Positions 53,733 through 63,114 of a DNA stretch of 64,000 bases are shown one piece after another (position 1 is the stretch's first letter; each line of letters starts with the position of its first letter). Source of the stretch: an uncultured Carboxylicivirga sp. (lineage in GTDB: Bacteria > Bacteroidota > Bacteroidia > Bacteroidales > Marinilabiliaceae); NCBI GenBank assembly GCA_947503525.1, contig CANNEA010000004.1:124001-188000 (forward strand). Direction: 5' to 3'. The translations under genes were made by a program, and so were the position numbers. The notes beneath the pieces were generated by a model. It saw nothing but the letters and a program-made list of their open reading frames with translations, made no database searches and was not told the origin of the DNA.

Positions 53733-53831
53733 ATGAGAAAACTTACTCAATATCTTGAAGTACTTAGTACTTTACTATCATTTCAAATTGTAAGACCTTG
53801 CTTTCCCTTTAATCTTACAATGCAAAAATAG
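53733..53831 (+). CDS. Orphan 32-codon frame behind a conserved-looking leader
   Basis: The sequence TTTTAACCAAACCTAACCCT then AAACTATGAGAAAACTTAC resembles mRNA leaders that precede strongly expressed outer membrane protein genes in Bacteroidota. Here it opens a frame of only 32 codons beginning MRKLTQYLEVL and ending at TAG. It may be the remaining 5' end of a lost gene, a small peptide, or chance. Confidence 0.3.
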   Translation: MRKLTQYLEVLSTLLSFQIVRPCFPFNLTMQK

Positions 53832-53919
53832 GGTGTTTTTATATTACGTGCCTAAGTTATAATGTTAAAATAAGTTAAATCAAATGTTAACTTATCTTTA
53901 CCTACACATAACTAGATAC

Positions 53920-55356
53920 TTAAAAATTGTATTTAAAAGCAATGTTAAAATTCTCCTTAATTTGCAACTTGTCAGACTCGTTGGTAAAATACCTTAAATT
54001 ACCTAGAATTCGGGTAGATAGAAAGCGATTTATTCGCAAATCAAAAATAACCTCCCAATCTATCTGAACTTGTTTTTCATCATCACCATCACTCATATAC
54101 TCATAAAACAAATCAAATTTGGAGGCAATACTAATTTCAGGTGCTAGTTGATATTTAAAATTGTTAACTATAGAAACACCGTTTAAAGCTTTCACATTTT
54201 TTCCTTTGTCAACTCCATAGTCTTCAGGATTGAATTTTTCATTATCCGCAACTATTGTGAGCCTTGAAGTTAGAGGGGATAAAAGCAAAGTAAATTTTTC
54301 GTTAGGCTTATAATCCATACCCAAGGCAAAAGACATATAACCAGGTGCCATAAAACCAGAAATAGGCACTAAATGCTCTTTATCCGATGACTCATAACCA
54401 TAAAAAAACTGAGTCTTAACATTATATAAAAAACTGTAATACCATTTTTCTGAAGATTTTAAACCATACTTTGTATTGATCTCAATTAAATCATCATTAA
54501 CACGGCTTCTTTCATCCTGAGTTGCCAATACTCCAATTTTATGAATAATATAGTTATCCCAATTATGCTTGCCCTTTGCATAATTCGCAATTAAACGTAA
54601 ATCACTATTTAGATTAATACTACTTTCACCACCTTTTGCCCAGTTTTTAAGATAACCTTGTGACAATTGAATATTTTCCGTCCCTTCCAATTTCCAAGGG
54701 CTTTCCTCGATAATAATCTTCTTAAGACTTGGCTTTGTATCAAAGGTATCGAGCATTAAATATTCAATTGTTTTTTCAACAGCTCTCCGACGAAGTTTCC
54801 GTCTTCCAATGTGAGATACATCAGGAATGTCGTTCCAAACATATTCAACCAGATGAGGATTCTGAAACATAGCATTGCGCATTACCTTATCCAATGGTCG
54901 ATCAGAATGAAAAACGTCCAGATATTGCAAACTGGCCATTTGATTCATCAAAAAGCTCTGATAATTCTTTAACTTAATGGAACTATTTATTACAGGCTGG
55001 TGAATGATTTCAGGATACTCGGTTTTCTTATACATTAAGCTCAAGCGATGTATCATAAAATCCGATCGCTCTAATTTTGATAGACCTTTACCTCTATAAA
55101 ATTCATGATGGTAGATGTGTTTCCTTATATAAAGAGTTACGTAGGATTCTCTAAGATAGAAATCAAGTTGAGATGTTTGATACTTATACATATTTAAACC
55201 AAACCCATCCTTAATCTCATTAGGAGCAACACCATAAGTCTCAGGCAAAATACCTCCCATCTGAGCAAGCACAACGTTAAAACTTACACCTATTAAAACA
55301 ATAAGTAGTATTATAACTTTTGAATGCGATTTTAATTTTCGTTTAAGGGTGTTCAC
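53920..55356 (-). CDS. DUF3078 outer membrane-associated protein
   Basis: 478 residues with a signal segment (residues 15-32). The C-terminal half (about 220-478) is DUF3078: NIQLSQGYLKNWAKGGESS, KHNWDNYIIHKIG and alternating amphipathic strands ending in Phe, as in an outer membrane beta-barrel. The N-terminal half is helical and charged. The family is widespread in Bacteroidota with unknown function. Transcription ends at the hairpin 53670-53703. Confidence 0.85.
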   Translation of the reverse strand: MNTLKRKLKSHSKVIILLIVLIGVSFNVVLAQMGGILPETYGVAPNEIKDGFGLNMYKYQTSQLDFYLRESYVTLYIRKHIYHHEFYRGKGLSKLERSDFMIHRLSLMYKKTEYPEIIHQPVINSSIKLKNYQSFLMNQMASLQYLDVFHSDRPLDKVMRNAMFQNPHLVEYVWNDIPDVSHIGRRKLRRRAVEKTIEYLMLDTFDTKPSLKKIIIEESPWKLEGTENIQLSQGYLKNWAKGGESSINLNSDLRLIANYAKGKHNWDNYIIHKIGVLATQDERSRVNDDLIEINTKYGLKSSEKWYYSFLYNVKTQFFYGYESSDKEHLVPISGFMAPGYMSFALGMDYKPNEKFTLLLSPLTSRLTIVADNEKFNPEDYGVDKGKNVKALNGVSIVNNFKYQLAPEISIASKFDLFYEYMSDGDDEKQVQIDWEVIFDLRINRFLSTRILGNLRYFTNESDKLQIKENFNIAFKYNF

Positions 55357-55794
55357 TTATGGTTAAATTTATCACGAACGGTTTTACTGCCATAAAAATA
55401 CTACGAAAAGTAGATTATAAAAATAAAACGCAAAATTCTAAAAATCATTTTACGCTAAGGAAAAATTCACTGTGTTTATATAAGTCGCTTCACATGATAA
55501 AAATCCTATCACAGGATTTTTCTACAATGTTTTGTTTTCTTAATTTTGTGCCAGAGTATTTAAGTAATTATACCATGGTAAAATTAGTCTTACAATCTGA
55601 TTTGGCGACCCGCATTTACCTCAATATCAAAAACAGGGACGAGTTCGCGTATTAATGCTCAAGACGCTTTGTCTTGTGAATCGTACCTAATCCAATATTA
55701 TTTATTGATTTTCTTTCGATCTATGTTTTAGATCGAATTAACAACGCGCATGTAATCGCACATGCTTTGATATTGACAATTTAAATAACATATC
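55357..55794 (+). promoter_or_regulatory. Long upstream region and leader of tnaA
   Basis: A -7 box TAATTTTG (55541-55548) would start transcription near 55555, giving a leader of about 240 bases. Hairpins are present at 55499-55521 (AAAAATCCT/AGGATTTTT, upstream of that start), 55660-55676 (CAAGAC/GTCTTG), 55715-55737 (TTCGATCT/AGATCGAA) and 55748-55765 (GCATGT/ACATGC). A 26-codon frame lies at 55575-55655. The arrangement suggests attenuation-type control. Confidence 0.45.
55575..55655 (+). CDS. Candidate leader peptide of tnaA
   Basis: 26 codons, beginning MVKLVLQSDL and ending NRDEFAY, start 20 bases after the inferred transcription start and end four bases before the first leader hairpin. 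Unlike E. coli TnaC it contains no tryptophan. The frame is open further upstream, but that part precedes the promoter. Confidence 0.3.
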   Translation: MVKLVLQSDLATRIYLNIKNRDEFAY

Positions 55795-57192
55795 ATGGAA
55801 TTACCATTTTCAGAATCATATAAAATTAAGATGGTTGAACCCATCCGTAAAAGTTCAAGAGAAGAAAGAGAACGCTGGATCAAAGAAGCCAAATACAATC
55901 TATTCAATTTAAGAAGCGATCAAGTTTTCATCGACCTTTTAACCGATAGTGGAACAGGTGCCATGAGCGACCGTCAATGGGCGGCAATGATGCTTGGTGA
56001 CGAAAGCTATGCCGGTGCTTCATCATATTATAATTTAAAGAATGCGATAAAAAACATTCTTGGTTTTGAATACTTCCTTCCTACTCATCAGGGACGAGCT
56101 GCAGAGAATGTTTTATTCTCAGCCCTTGTAAAAGAAGGAGATGTTGTTCCGGGTAATTCTCACTTCGATACAACAAAAGGTCATATCGAGTTTCGTAAAG
56201 CTAGAGCAATTGATTGTACGATTAATGAGGCGTTCGACACAACATTAGATCATCCTTTCAAAGGTAATCTTGACCTAAACAAACTGGAACATGTCCTAAT
56301 CTCACATCCAAAAGAGAACATCCCCATGATTATTGTTACAGTTACTTGTAACACTTCAGGAGGACAGCCTGTGTCGATGGAAAATATGCGTGAAGTGTAT
56401 ACCATGGCTAAGAAATATGGTGTTCGTGTAATCTTTGACTCAGCGCGATTTGCTGAAAATGCATACTTCATTAAAATGCGTGAAGAAGGATATGCCGATA
56501 AAAGCATCAAAGAGATTGTTAAAGAAATGTACACCTATGCAGATGGCATGACAATGAGCAGTAAAAAAGATGCGATTGTCAACATGGGTGGATTTATTGG
56601 CTTAAAAGAAGAAGACCTGTTTAAGAAGGCTTGCCAATACAACATTATATATGAAGGCTTTATCACTTATGGTGGAATGTCAGGGCGAGATATGAATGCT
56701 TTGGCACAAGGCTTAGATGAAGGAACTGAATTTGACTATCTGGAAACCAGAATTAAACAAGTTGCGTACTTGGGTGCCAGATTAAAGGAATTTGGAATTA
56801 CAATTCAGGAGCCATATGGAGGACATGCTATCTTTATCGATGCAAAAAAATTCCTTCCACATCTACCCAAAGAAGAATATGTAGCTCAAACATTAGCAGT
56901 AGAACTATATAAAGAAGCCGGTATCAGGGGGGTTGAAATAGGCACTTTACTGGCTGACAGAGATCCTGACACACGCGAAAATCGCTATCCTGCCCTGGAA
57001 ATGGTACGTTTAGCCATTCCGCGAAGAGTGTATACAAACAACCACATGGATGTTATTGCCGTAGCATTGAAAAATGTTTTCGATCGCCGCGACTCCATCA
57101 AACAAGGTTATAAAATATTATCCGAAGCTCCTATCATGCGTCATTTTACAGTTGAGCTAGCTCCAGCTGTTAATGAAGCAGCTTCGGTATAA
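55795..57192 (+). CDS. tnaA: Tryptophanase
   Basis: 465 residues, a PLP-dependent beta-eliminating lyase giving indole, pyruvate and ammonia from tryptophan. Family motifs are DLLTDSGTGAMSDRQWAAMM, LPTHQGRAAENVL, VIFDSARFAENAYFIK and the PLP lysine in MSSKKDAIVNMGG. Tryptophanase is chosen over tyrosine phenol-lyase because of GIRGVEIGTLLADRDP (phenol-lyases have an Arg-containing MERG there) and FDTTKGH. It has a long leader and a strong terminator and stands alone; no tryptophan permease follows. Confidence 0.9.
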   Translation: MELPFSESYKIKMVEPIRKSSREERERWIKEAKYNLFNLRSDQVFIDLLTDSGTGAMSDRQWAAMMLGDESYAGASSYYNLKNAIKNILGFEYFLPTHQGRAAENVLFSALVKEGDVVPGNSHFDTTKGHIEFRKARAIDCTINEAFDTTLDHPFKGNLDLNKLEHVLISHPKENIPMIIVTVTCNTSGGQPVSMENMREVYTMAKKYGVRVIFDSARFAENAYFIKMREEGYADKSIKEIVKEMYTYADGMTMSSKKDAIVNMGGFIGLKEEDLFKKACQYNIIYEGFITYGGMSGRDMNALAQGLDEGTEFDYLETRIKQVAYLGARLKEFGITIQEPYGGHAIFIDAKKFLPHLPKEEYVAQTLAVELYKEAGIRGVEIGTLLADRDPDTRENRYPALEMVRLAIPRRVYTNNHMDVIAVALKNVFDRRDSIKQGYKILSEAPIMRHFTVELAPAVNEAASV

Positions 57193-57215
57193 TCAATTCC
57201 GAAAAATCTATTTAT

Positions 57216-57248
57216 AAAAGGTTGCACCTAATCAGTGCAACCTTTTTT
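57216..57248 (+). terminator. Terminator of tnaA
   Basis: AAAAGGTTGCAC (57216-57227) pairs with GTGCAACCTTTT (57235-57246), followed by further Ts. Confidence 0.9.
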
Positions 57249-57358
57249 AGTTTCTTCCTTTGACAGAACTCATTTTTTAACTTGCTTTGTAATCCTCTAA
57301 GCAAAAAAGACATTCCTATCTTAATTGTGCAAAGGGATTTTTGTAATTAAAAAAATAG

Positions 57359-58690
57359 ATGAAGGATTTAACCGTTGGGAATGAAGCAAAATTAATTTTC
57401 AGGTTCGCCCTGCCAATGGTATTTGGCATGCTTCTTCAACAGATGTATCATTTTGTTGACAGCATCATCGTAGGACGCTTTCTTGGCAAAGAAGCTTTGG
57501 CAGCTCTTGGTGCATCCTCTCCTATCTTTTATGCCCTCATTGCATTCATTATTGGAATAGGCAGTGGTGCGACAATAGTTATTAGTCAATATTTTGGTGC
57601 CAAAGATCTTAAAAAAGTAAAACGTGCCATTGATACTATATTTATATTCCTTTTTGGAGCTTCAATTGTTATCTCAATTCTTGGAATAACATTCAGCGAG
57701 GATATATTCAGAATGCTCCATGTCGAAGAAAGCATCATACCACTAGCTACCAGATACTTCAATGTTTTTATGCTGGGCATGTTGGCCTTCTTTGGTTTTA
57801 GTGCAACTTCTTCAGTATTAAGAGGCATAGGCGATTCAATGACACCACTATGGTTTATGTTGATTGCCACTGTAATTAACATTGTTCTTGATGTCGTTTT
57901 TATCGTGATATTTGATTGGGGTATCGAAGGTGCTGCGTGGGCCACTGTTATTGCACAAGCAGTTGCATTTATTTCAGGCGCTATTTATCTCACTCGGAAA
58001 CATCAGCTCATCTCATTTAACATCCGGGATTTTGTCTTCGATAAGGAGTTATTCTTAAAAAGCATTAAGATAGGCCTTCCTACAGGATTTCAACAAACAT
58101 TTGTGGCCCTGGGAATCATGGCCCTTGTTCGAATAGTCAACAATTTTGATTCCGATGTACTTGCTGCTTTTACCGTAGCCAGTCGAATTGATGCTTTAGC
58201 CGCAATGCCTGCACTTAACCTGGCAAGTGCGCTTTCGGCCTTTGTTGGTCAAAACCTAGGGGCTCAGCGAATCGATCGTATAAAAAAAGGCTTAAGAGCT
58301 ACTCTGGTAATGGCCTGGAGTATTTCTTTGGTTGTAATGCTGACTGTTATCTTCTTTGGCGATCATATTATGCGACTCTTTATAGATGATGCAAATGTGA
58401 TTGAACACGGCACTAATTACCTGGTGATAGTGAGTTCATTTTATATGATATTCTCAACCATGTTTGTAATGCACGGGGTATTGCGGGGTGCTGGTGACAC
58501 GCTAATTCCTATGTTTATTACTTTATTTTCACTCTGGATAATTCGTATTCCTTTTGCTTTGTTCCTCTCCAAACATTTTGGCGTAAATGGTATTTGGTGG
58601 GCCATACCTATTGGCTGGTCAATGGGATTGGCAGGTTCATTAATCTACTATTTCACAGGAAGATGGAAAAGCAAAAGCGTAGTTACCTAA
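57359..58690 (+). CDS. MATE family efflux transporter
   Basis: 443 residues with twelve predicted membrane helices in two similar halves. Signatures include FALPMVFGMLLQQMYHFVDS, VGRFLGKEALAALGASSP and, in the second half, GLPTGFQQTFVALG and SALSAFVGQNLGAQ. Such carriers export cationic drugs or metabolites using sodium or proton gradients. The substrate is unknown. The next gene follows after ten bases and may be co-transcribed. Confidence 0.93.
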   Translation: MKDLTVGNEAKLIFRFALPMVFGMLLQQMYHFVDSIIVGRFLGKEALAALGASSPIFYALIAFIIGIGSGATIVISQYFGAKDLKKVKRAIDTIFIFLFGASIVISILGITFSEDIFRMLHVEESIIPLATRYFNVFMLGMLAFFGFSATSSVLRGIGDSMTPLWFMLIATVINIVLDVVFIVIFDWGIEGAAWATVIAQAVAFISGAIYLTRKHQLISFNIRDFVFDKELFLKSIKIGLPTGFQQTFVALGIMALVRIVNNFDSDVLAAFTVASRIDALAAMPALNLASALSAFVGQNLGAQRIDRIKKGLRATLVMAWSISLVVMLTVIFFGDHIMRLFIDDANVIEHGTNYLVIVSSFYMIFSTMFVMHGVLRGAGDTLIPMFITLFSLWIIRIPFALFLSKHFGVNGIWWAIPIGWSMGLAGSLIYYFTGRWKSKSVVT

Positions 58691-58700
58691 TTGAGACACC

Positions 58701-59561
58701 ATGAAACTTTACCTTCAAATTATACTTTTAACATTATCTTCCTCTTTTATAGCTACACAAGCTCAGAAAGCTAAAACAGAACACATTATTAATTTATGCT
58801 CCAATTTAGATGAGACTTCTGGCATTATATATTACAATGGTGATTTTTGGACAATTAACGATAGTGGTGGCCAGGCGTGTATCTATCGCTTTAGCAAAAT
58901 CGCAGGGCATATTATTCAAACCGTTAAAATAGCCAATGCCCGAAACATTGATTGGGAAGACATCTCACAAGATGAAGATTTCATTTATGTTGGTGATACC
59001 GGTAACAATGGAGGCTACAGGCGAAATTTCACTATTTATAAAGTCGCCAAAAAAGACATTCCCACAGGCTTAAAGGATGTAACAGTAAATGCTGAAATCA
59101 TAAAATTTTCATATGAAGATCAAGGTGAAAATTTAAAAGCTTACGCTCACGATTTTGATTGCGAAGCGCTTATAAACATTAACGGTCACATTGCACTTTT
59201 CACAAAAAACTGGCTTTCAGGAAACAGTAGTTATTACATTATTGATCAGGAAATAGGCATAGCTAAATATATGGAATCGTTTAAAACCTATGGATTGATT
59301 ACCGGTGCTGATTACATTAGTTCAGAAGACAAACTATTAATTATAGGCTACCAAAGTATTGAAATGCAATTTTTTCCTTTTTTCATTCAGATAGAAAACT
59401 TTAGCGATAAAAGAAAACGTTCGATACAGCGCCATCAACTTACTGAATTGAATGGCTATCAAACAGAAGGCATTTGCTGGAATACCAAAGGCATTATTAT
59501 CAGTAATGAACAAACAAAACTCTCACCTCAATCCATCCATAAAATTACAATAGATAATTAA
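58701..59561 (+). CDS. Exported protein of unknown function, probably beta-propeller
   Basis: 286 residues with a signal peptide (1-21, ending TQAQ). Repeated short motifs such as SGIIYYNGDFWTINDSGG, DEDFIYVGDTGNNGG and EGICWNTKGIIISNE suggest a six-bladed propeller. There is no sorting domain or anchor, so it is predicted to be periplasmic. Its 3' end overlaps the convergent regulator by four bases. I recognise no named family. Confidence 0.75.
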   Translation: MKLYLQIILLTLSSSFIATQAQKAKTEHIINLCSNLDETSGIIYYNGDFWTINDSGGQACIYRFSKIAGHIIQTVKIANARNIDWEDISQDEDFIYVGDTGNNGGYRRNFTIYKVAKKDIPTGLKDVTVNAEIIKFSYEDQGENLKAYAHDFDCEALININGHIALFTKNWLSGNSSYYIIDQEIGIAKYMESFKTYGLITGADYISSEDKLLIIGYQSIEMQFFPFFIQIENFSDKRKRSIQRHQLTELNGYQTEGICWNTKGIIISNEQTKLSPQSIHKITIDN

Positions 59562-60442
59562 AGCTTGTTTATTTCAGTCTTAAATTCCATAGCCGTAGTG
59601 ATACATTTATATCGCCTTGGAAGTTTTGGATTCAATTCTTTCAATTGCAAACCATTTACAAAAATCGGATATCGCGGTACCGACTCTGTTATTTGATTCA
59701 TTAAATCTTCCAACTCCTCTTTTTTCCTGGCTGATACAAATGATGTAAATAGAGCATCTACACTTCGTGTTTCAATAACATTTTTCAAATCTTCAATAGG
59801 AACCGAAGCACCAAGATAGACCACATTATAGCCTTCCTTTCGTGCAATCAAACTATAAAAAAGAAGTCCGATTTCATGCAGTTCATTTTCCGGCAAGAAG
59901 AAAAGAATCCTTTTATCTGCCTTAGGGATAAAGTTTTGCATTTCATTATCAATGGCAACAATTAATTTCTGTCTGATCAAATTAGAAATAAAGTGCTCTT
60001 GGGCCGGATTTATTGTACCTGCCTGCCACAAAATACCTATTCTATCAAGAAATGGAAATAATATAGTTTCAACGGTTGATTCAAATCCCGATTTAATGAT
60101 AGAGTTGGTTAACACATTAGCAAACTTACTTTCATCCAGTTCGAGCATGGCAACCAGTAGGCTTTCAATTTGCACATCCGTATTACGCGTATCTAAACAT
60201 AAGTCAATCACACGTTCGCGGAGTTGTGAGTCACTCATCTCAGCAATCTTCGAAATCTTAAATCCATTTTGATTGAGTATTGAAACATTTAGTATACGTT
60301 TCAAATCCTCATCACTATAAAATCGGATATTTGTGGATGTACGCTGAGGATCAATTAACTGATAGCGCCTTTCCCAAATACGAATTGTATGGGCTTTAAT
60401 ACCTGATATTTTTTCTAAATCTTTTATTGAGTAGACTGCCAT
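59558..60442 (-). CDS. MerR-type regulator with B12-binding domains (CarH/LitR-like)
   Basis: 294 residues from the ATG at 60442; eight further codons are open upstream. The MerR winged helix is SIKDLEKISGIKAHTIRIWERR. The helical cap domain has W-x9-EH (Trp139, Glu149, His150), the adenosylcobalamin upper-face motif of CarH photoreceptors. The cobalamin fold has ELHEIG (187-192) in place of DxHxxG, keeping the axial His189. CarH's light-adduct histidine next to the Trp is Gln140 here. No carotenoid genes lie nearby. Confidence 0.85.
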   Translation of the reverse strand: MAVYSIKDLEKISGIKAHTIRIWERRYQLIDPQRTSTNIRFYSDEDLKRILNVSILNQNGFKISKIAEMSDSQLRERVIDLCLDTRNTDVQIESLLVAMLELDESKFANVLTNSIIKSGFESTVETILFPFLDRIGILWQAGTINPAQEHFISNLIRQKLIVAIDNEMQNFIPKADKRILFFLPENELHEIGLLFYSLIARKEGYNVVYLGASVPIEDLKNVIETRSVDALFTSFVSARKKEELEDLMNQITESVPRYPIFVNGLQLKELNPKLPRRYKCITTAMEFKTEINKL

Positions 60443-60552
60443 AATGGGTCGAAATGATACATTCATTAATTGGTTGAATCTTTAACAGGCCAATCGTAAT
60501 TAATGTTCAACTTTAAATTAAAAATTATCATCAAATTAGATGAATAAATATG

Positions 60553-60576
60553 AAAAAGGAGGTCAAATGACCTCCT
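60553..60576 (-). terminator. Terminator of the FAS1 gene
   Basis: On the minus strand AGGAGGTCA and TGACCTCCT (60576-60557) pair with a two-base loop and are followed by TTTTTC. Confidence 0.8.
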
Positions 60577-60605
60577 CCAAAATAATAACGTTTGAGAACT
60601 AATCA

Positions 60606-61961
60606 TTACGGTACTATGACTTTGTCTATTACGTGTATTATTCCATTAGTGCCTTGAATGTCGGCAGCTATCACATTAATATCTCCATCAATCGTTACAC
60701 CACCATCTACCATTATATTAATAGACTTCTGATTATTTAAGGTCGAAACCGAACCATTACTTAATCCTGTTGAGACGGCATTAGCGCTCACAACATGTGC
60801 TAACAAAACAGCGGTTAACGTTTCATTATCTATATCATCAATACCACTAACTTCTAGAGCAGCAAATAAATCATCAAATGCGCTATTTGTTGGTGCAAAT
60901 ACAGTAAATGGTCCATCACCAGATAGTGCATCCACTAGATCGGCCTTAACAAGTGCACTTACCAAAGTGCTAAAGTCTGAATTTTGAAGCGCTAGATCAA
61001 CAATTGAAGGCGGCGTTATCAGCTTATCAATAGCATGAATAATTCCATTTGTAGCTACAACATCAGTGGCAACAACATTGCTCGATGAATTCAACATTAC
61101 ACCATTATCAACTTCCACCTTTACACTTACACTATTATCAAATGCTGAACCTAATGTAGGGAAATAACCGTTAGCCACCATTGATGCAGGTACAATTGAT
61201 CCCATTACATGGTATAATAAAATGGGCGTCAATGCCTCTTTTGTCAGGTCATCAAAAACCATCTCATTTTCCTCCAGAAAACTACCGAAAGCATTATTAA
61301 CCGGTGCAAATACAGTAAATGTACCTTCGCCATCCAAAGTAGAAGCCAATTCAGCTTTGGTTACCGCTGATACTAATGATGAAAAATCAGGATTAGCTAC
61401 TGCATGTCCGGTAATACTCATAGGTAGTATCACCTTATCAATAACATGGATTACACCATTATCGGCTTTAACATCGGTTTGAATTATTTTCGCACGATTA
61501 TTTATCATACCATCACTCATATTTATATAAAATGATAATGTATAACCATCAACCGGTCCTGCACTCAATGAGCTATAATAACCTGTACTAACCATTGAAG
61601 CCATTTTTGTACCTGAAACAACATGATAAAGTAGAACATCGGTTAGCACATCATTCGAAATATCATCCAAACTTGAAGCTCCAAGTTCATCCAACAACGC
61701 AACAAAGGCAGCGTTGGTTGGTGCAAACACAGTAAATTCAGAATTAGAAGCTAAATCGTCATCTAATCCGACTTTTTTGAGTGCGCTTACTAAAATACTG
61801 AAGTTATCATCGTTAGCAGCAACATCTGTAATTGATGATGGTAAAACAACAGGATCATCATCCATCACATTATCATCATCCTCACTACATGATACATTTA
61901 AAAACATAATTCCAGTCAATAGTACCATTACCCAATAATTTTTCCTTAACGTTTTCATCAC
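60606..61961 (-). CDS. Lipoprotein with three FAS1 (fasciclin) domains
   Basis: 451 residues. A lipoprotein signal ends at NVSC (Cys25), followed by an acidic linker. Three FAS1 repeats follow (about 45-175, 180-315, 316-451), each with a FTVFAPTNxAF-type H1 motif and a closing NGVIHVIDKVI-type H2 motif. FAS1 proteins mediate adhesion at the cell surface or within matrix. It is monocistronic, with a clear terminator. Confidence 0.93.
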   Translation of the reverse strand: MMKTLRKNYWVMVLLTGIMFLNVSCSEDDDNVMDDDPVVLPSSITDVAANDDNFSILVSALKKVGLDDDLASNSEFTVFAPTNAAFVALLDELGASSLDDISNDVLTDVLLYHVVSGTKMASMVSTGYYSSLSAGPVDGYTLSFYINMSDGMINNRAKIIQTDVKADNGVIHVIDKVILPMSITGHAVANPDFSSLVSAVTKAELASTLDGEGTFTVFAPVNNAFGSFLEENEMVFDDLTKEALTPILLYHVMGSIVPASMVANGYFPTLGSAFDNSVSVKVEVDNGVMLNSSSNVVATDVVATNGIIHAIDKLITPPSIVDLALQNSDFSTLVSALVKADLVDALSGDGPFTVFAPTNSAFDDLFAALEVSGIDDIDNETLTAVLLAHVVSANAVSTGLSNGSVSTLNNQKSINIMVDGGVTIDGDINVIAADIQGTNGIIHVIDKVIVP

Positions 61962-62178
61962 TTTTATTTTTTAGTTATTAATTATGAAACTAAAAGGTAA
62001 ACTGAGATAATGCTTTTTTGTTTAATCTTTTTGTGCATTTAATTAGTCATTCTTAAATCAATCACAAGCTATAACCTTGTTTATCTACACATTAACCCTA
62101 GTGATTTTTTGTTTATTTTTTTTCATTATTTGTTAAACACTGTTATTTTTGGCGCCTTAAATAGTTGCTAAAAAAGTT

Positions 62179-62186
62179 TACCTTTG
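62179..62186 (+). promoter_or_regulatory. -7 box upstream of yicC
   Basis: TACCTTTG fits TAnnTTTG and lies 24 bases before the yicC ATG. The -33 box is not convincing. Confidence 0.4.
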
Positions 62187-62209
62187 CTTCAAATTGTAAT
62201 TAACGTTCC

Positions 62210-63085
62210 ATGATTCTATCAATGACGGGTTTCGGGAAAGGCGTCTGTGAACTTCCCAATAAAAAAGTAAGTATTGAAATCAAATCACTTAACAGCAAAC
62301 AACTGGATTTAAACACCAGACTTCCTAACCTGTACAGGGAAAAGGAAATTGAGGTTAGAACCCAGGTTGGTAAGCGACTAACCAGAGGCAAGGTAGACCT
62401 TGGTTTTTATGTTGAAGCTGCTACTTCAGATAAAATCACAAAGATCAACCATCAAGTGATAAAAAACTATCATGGTCAGTTAAAGGAGATTACAAGTGAG
62501 CTTGGCTTATCAGACAACACTGACTTTCTTAAAGTCATTATGCCACTACCTGATACTGTTAAAGTAGAGCTAGCTGAACTTGATGAAAGTGAGTGGAAGG
62601 CCATTTCTGCTGCAATTGAAGATGCCATTGAAGACATCATCTCATTCAGAAAAAGTGAAGGCAAGGCACTTGAATTAGATATTCGAGAAAGAATTTCCAT
62701 TATTGGTGATCTTCTTAAAGAGGTTCCTAAATTTGAGACACAGCGAATTGATAAAATTAAAACTCGTATCAAGGATAACCTGGATGAAATAGCTCAAAGA
62801 ACTCAGATTGATGAAAATCGATTTGAACAGGAAATTATATTCTATCTGGAGAAACTTGATGTAACAGAAGAAAAGGTAAGACTTGATAATCATTTGAAAT
62901 ATTTCATTGAGACTTTAGAAGCCAATGATATCGTTGGTAAAAAACTTGGATTCATTACTCAGGAGATTGGAAGAGAAATCAATACACTTGGCTCTAAAGC
63001 TAATGATGCTGACATTCAGAAAATCGTTATCCGCATGAAGGATGAATTGGAAAAAATAAAAGAACAGATCCTAAATGTTCTTTAA
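62210..63085 (+). CDS. YicC family endoribonuclease
   Basis: 291 residues, typical YicC/YloC length. It begins MILSMTGFGKG, with IEIKSLNSKQLDLNTRLP, and ends with NTLGSKANDADIQKIVIRMK, the two most conserved regions. Family members are metal-dependent RNases acting on RNA. It precedes gmk and nadD in the same direction, a common neighbourhood in bacteria. Confidence 0.93.
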   Translation: MILSMTGFGKGVCELPNKKVSIEIKSLNSKQLDLNTRLPNLYREKEIEVRTQVGKRLTRGKVDLGFYVEAATSDKITKINHQVIKNYHGQLKEITSELGLSDNTDFLKVIMPLPDTVKVELAELDESEWKAISAAIEDAIEDIISFRKSEGKALELDIRERISIIGDLLKEVPKFETQRIDKIKTRIKDNLDEIAQRTQIDENRFEQEIIFYLEKLDVTEEKVRLDNHLKYFIETLEANDIVGKKLGFITQEIGREINTLGSKANDADIQKIVIRMKDELEKIKEQILNVL

Positions 63086-63114
63086 TGACATGTTAAAACA
63101 TTGATTGTTTTTTA

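Noticed and set aside
55359-55574. 98-residue reading frame upstream of tnaA
   Set aside because: Its first part precedes the inferred promoter, has no protein-like composition or family match, and overlaps hairpins; only the last 26 codons are kept as a candidate leader peptide.
55795-57192. Tyrosine phenol-lyase instead of tryptophanase
   Set aside because: The phenol-lyase arginine region (MERG) is VEIG here and the FDTT-GH segment matches tryptophanase.
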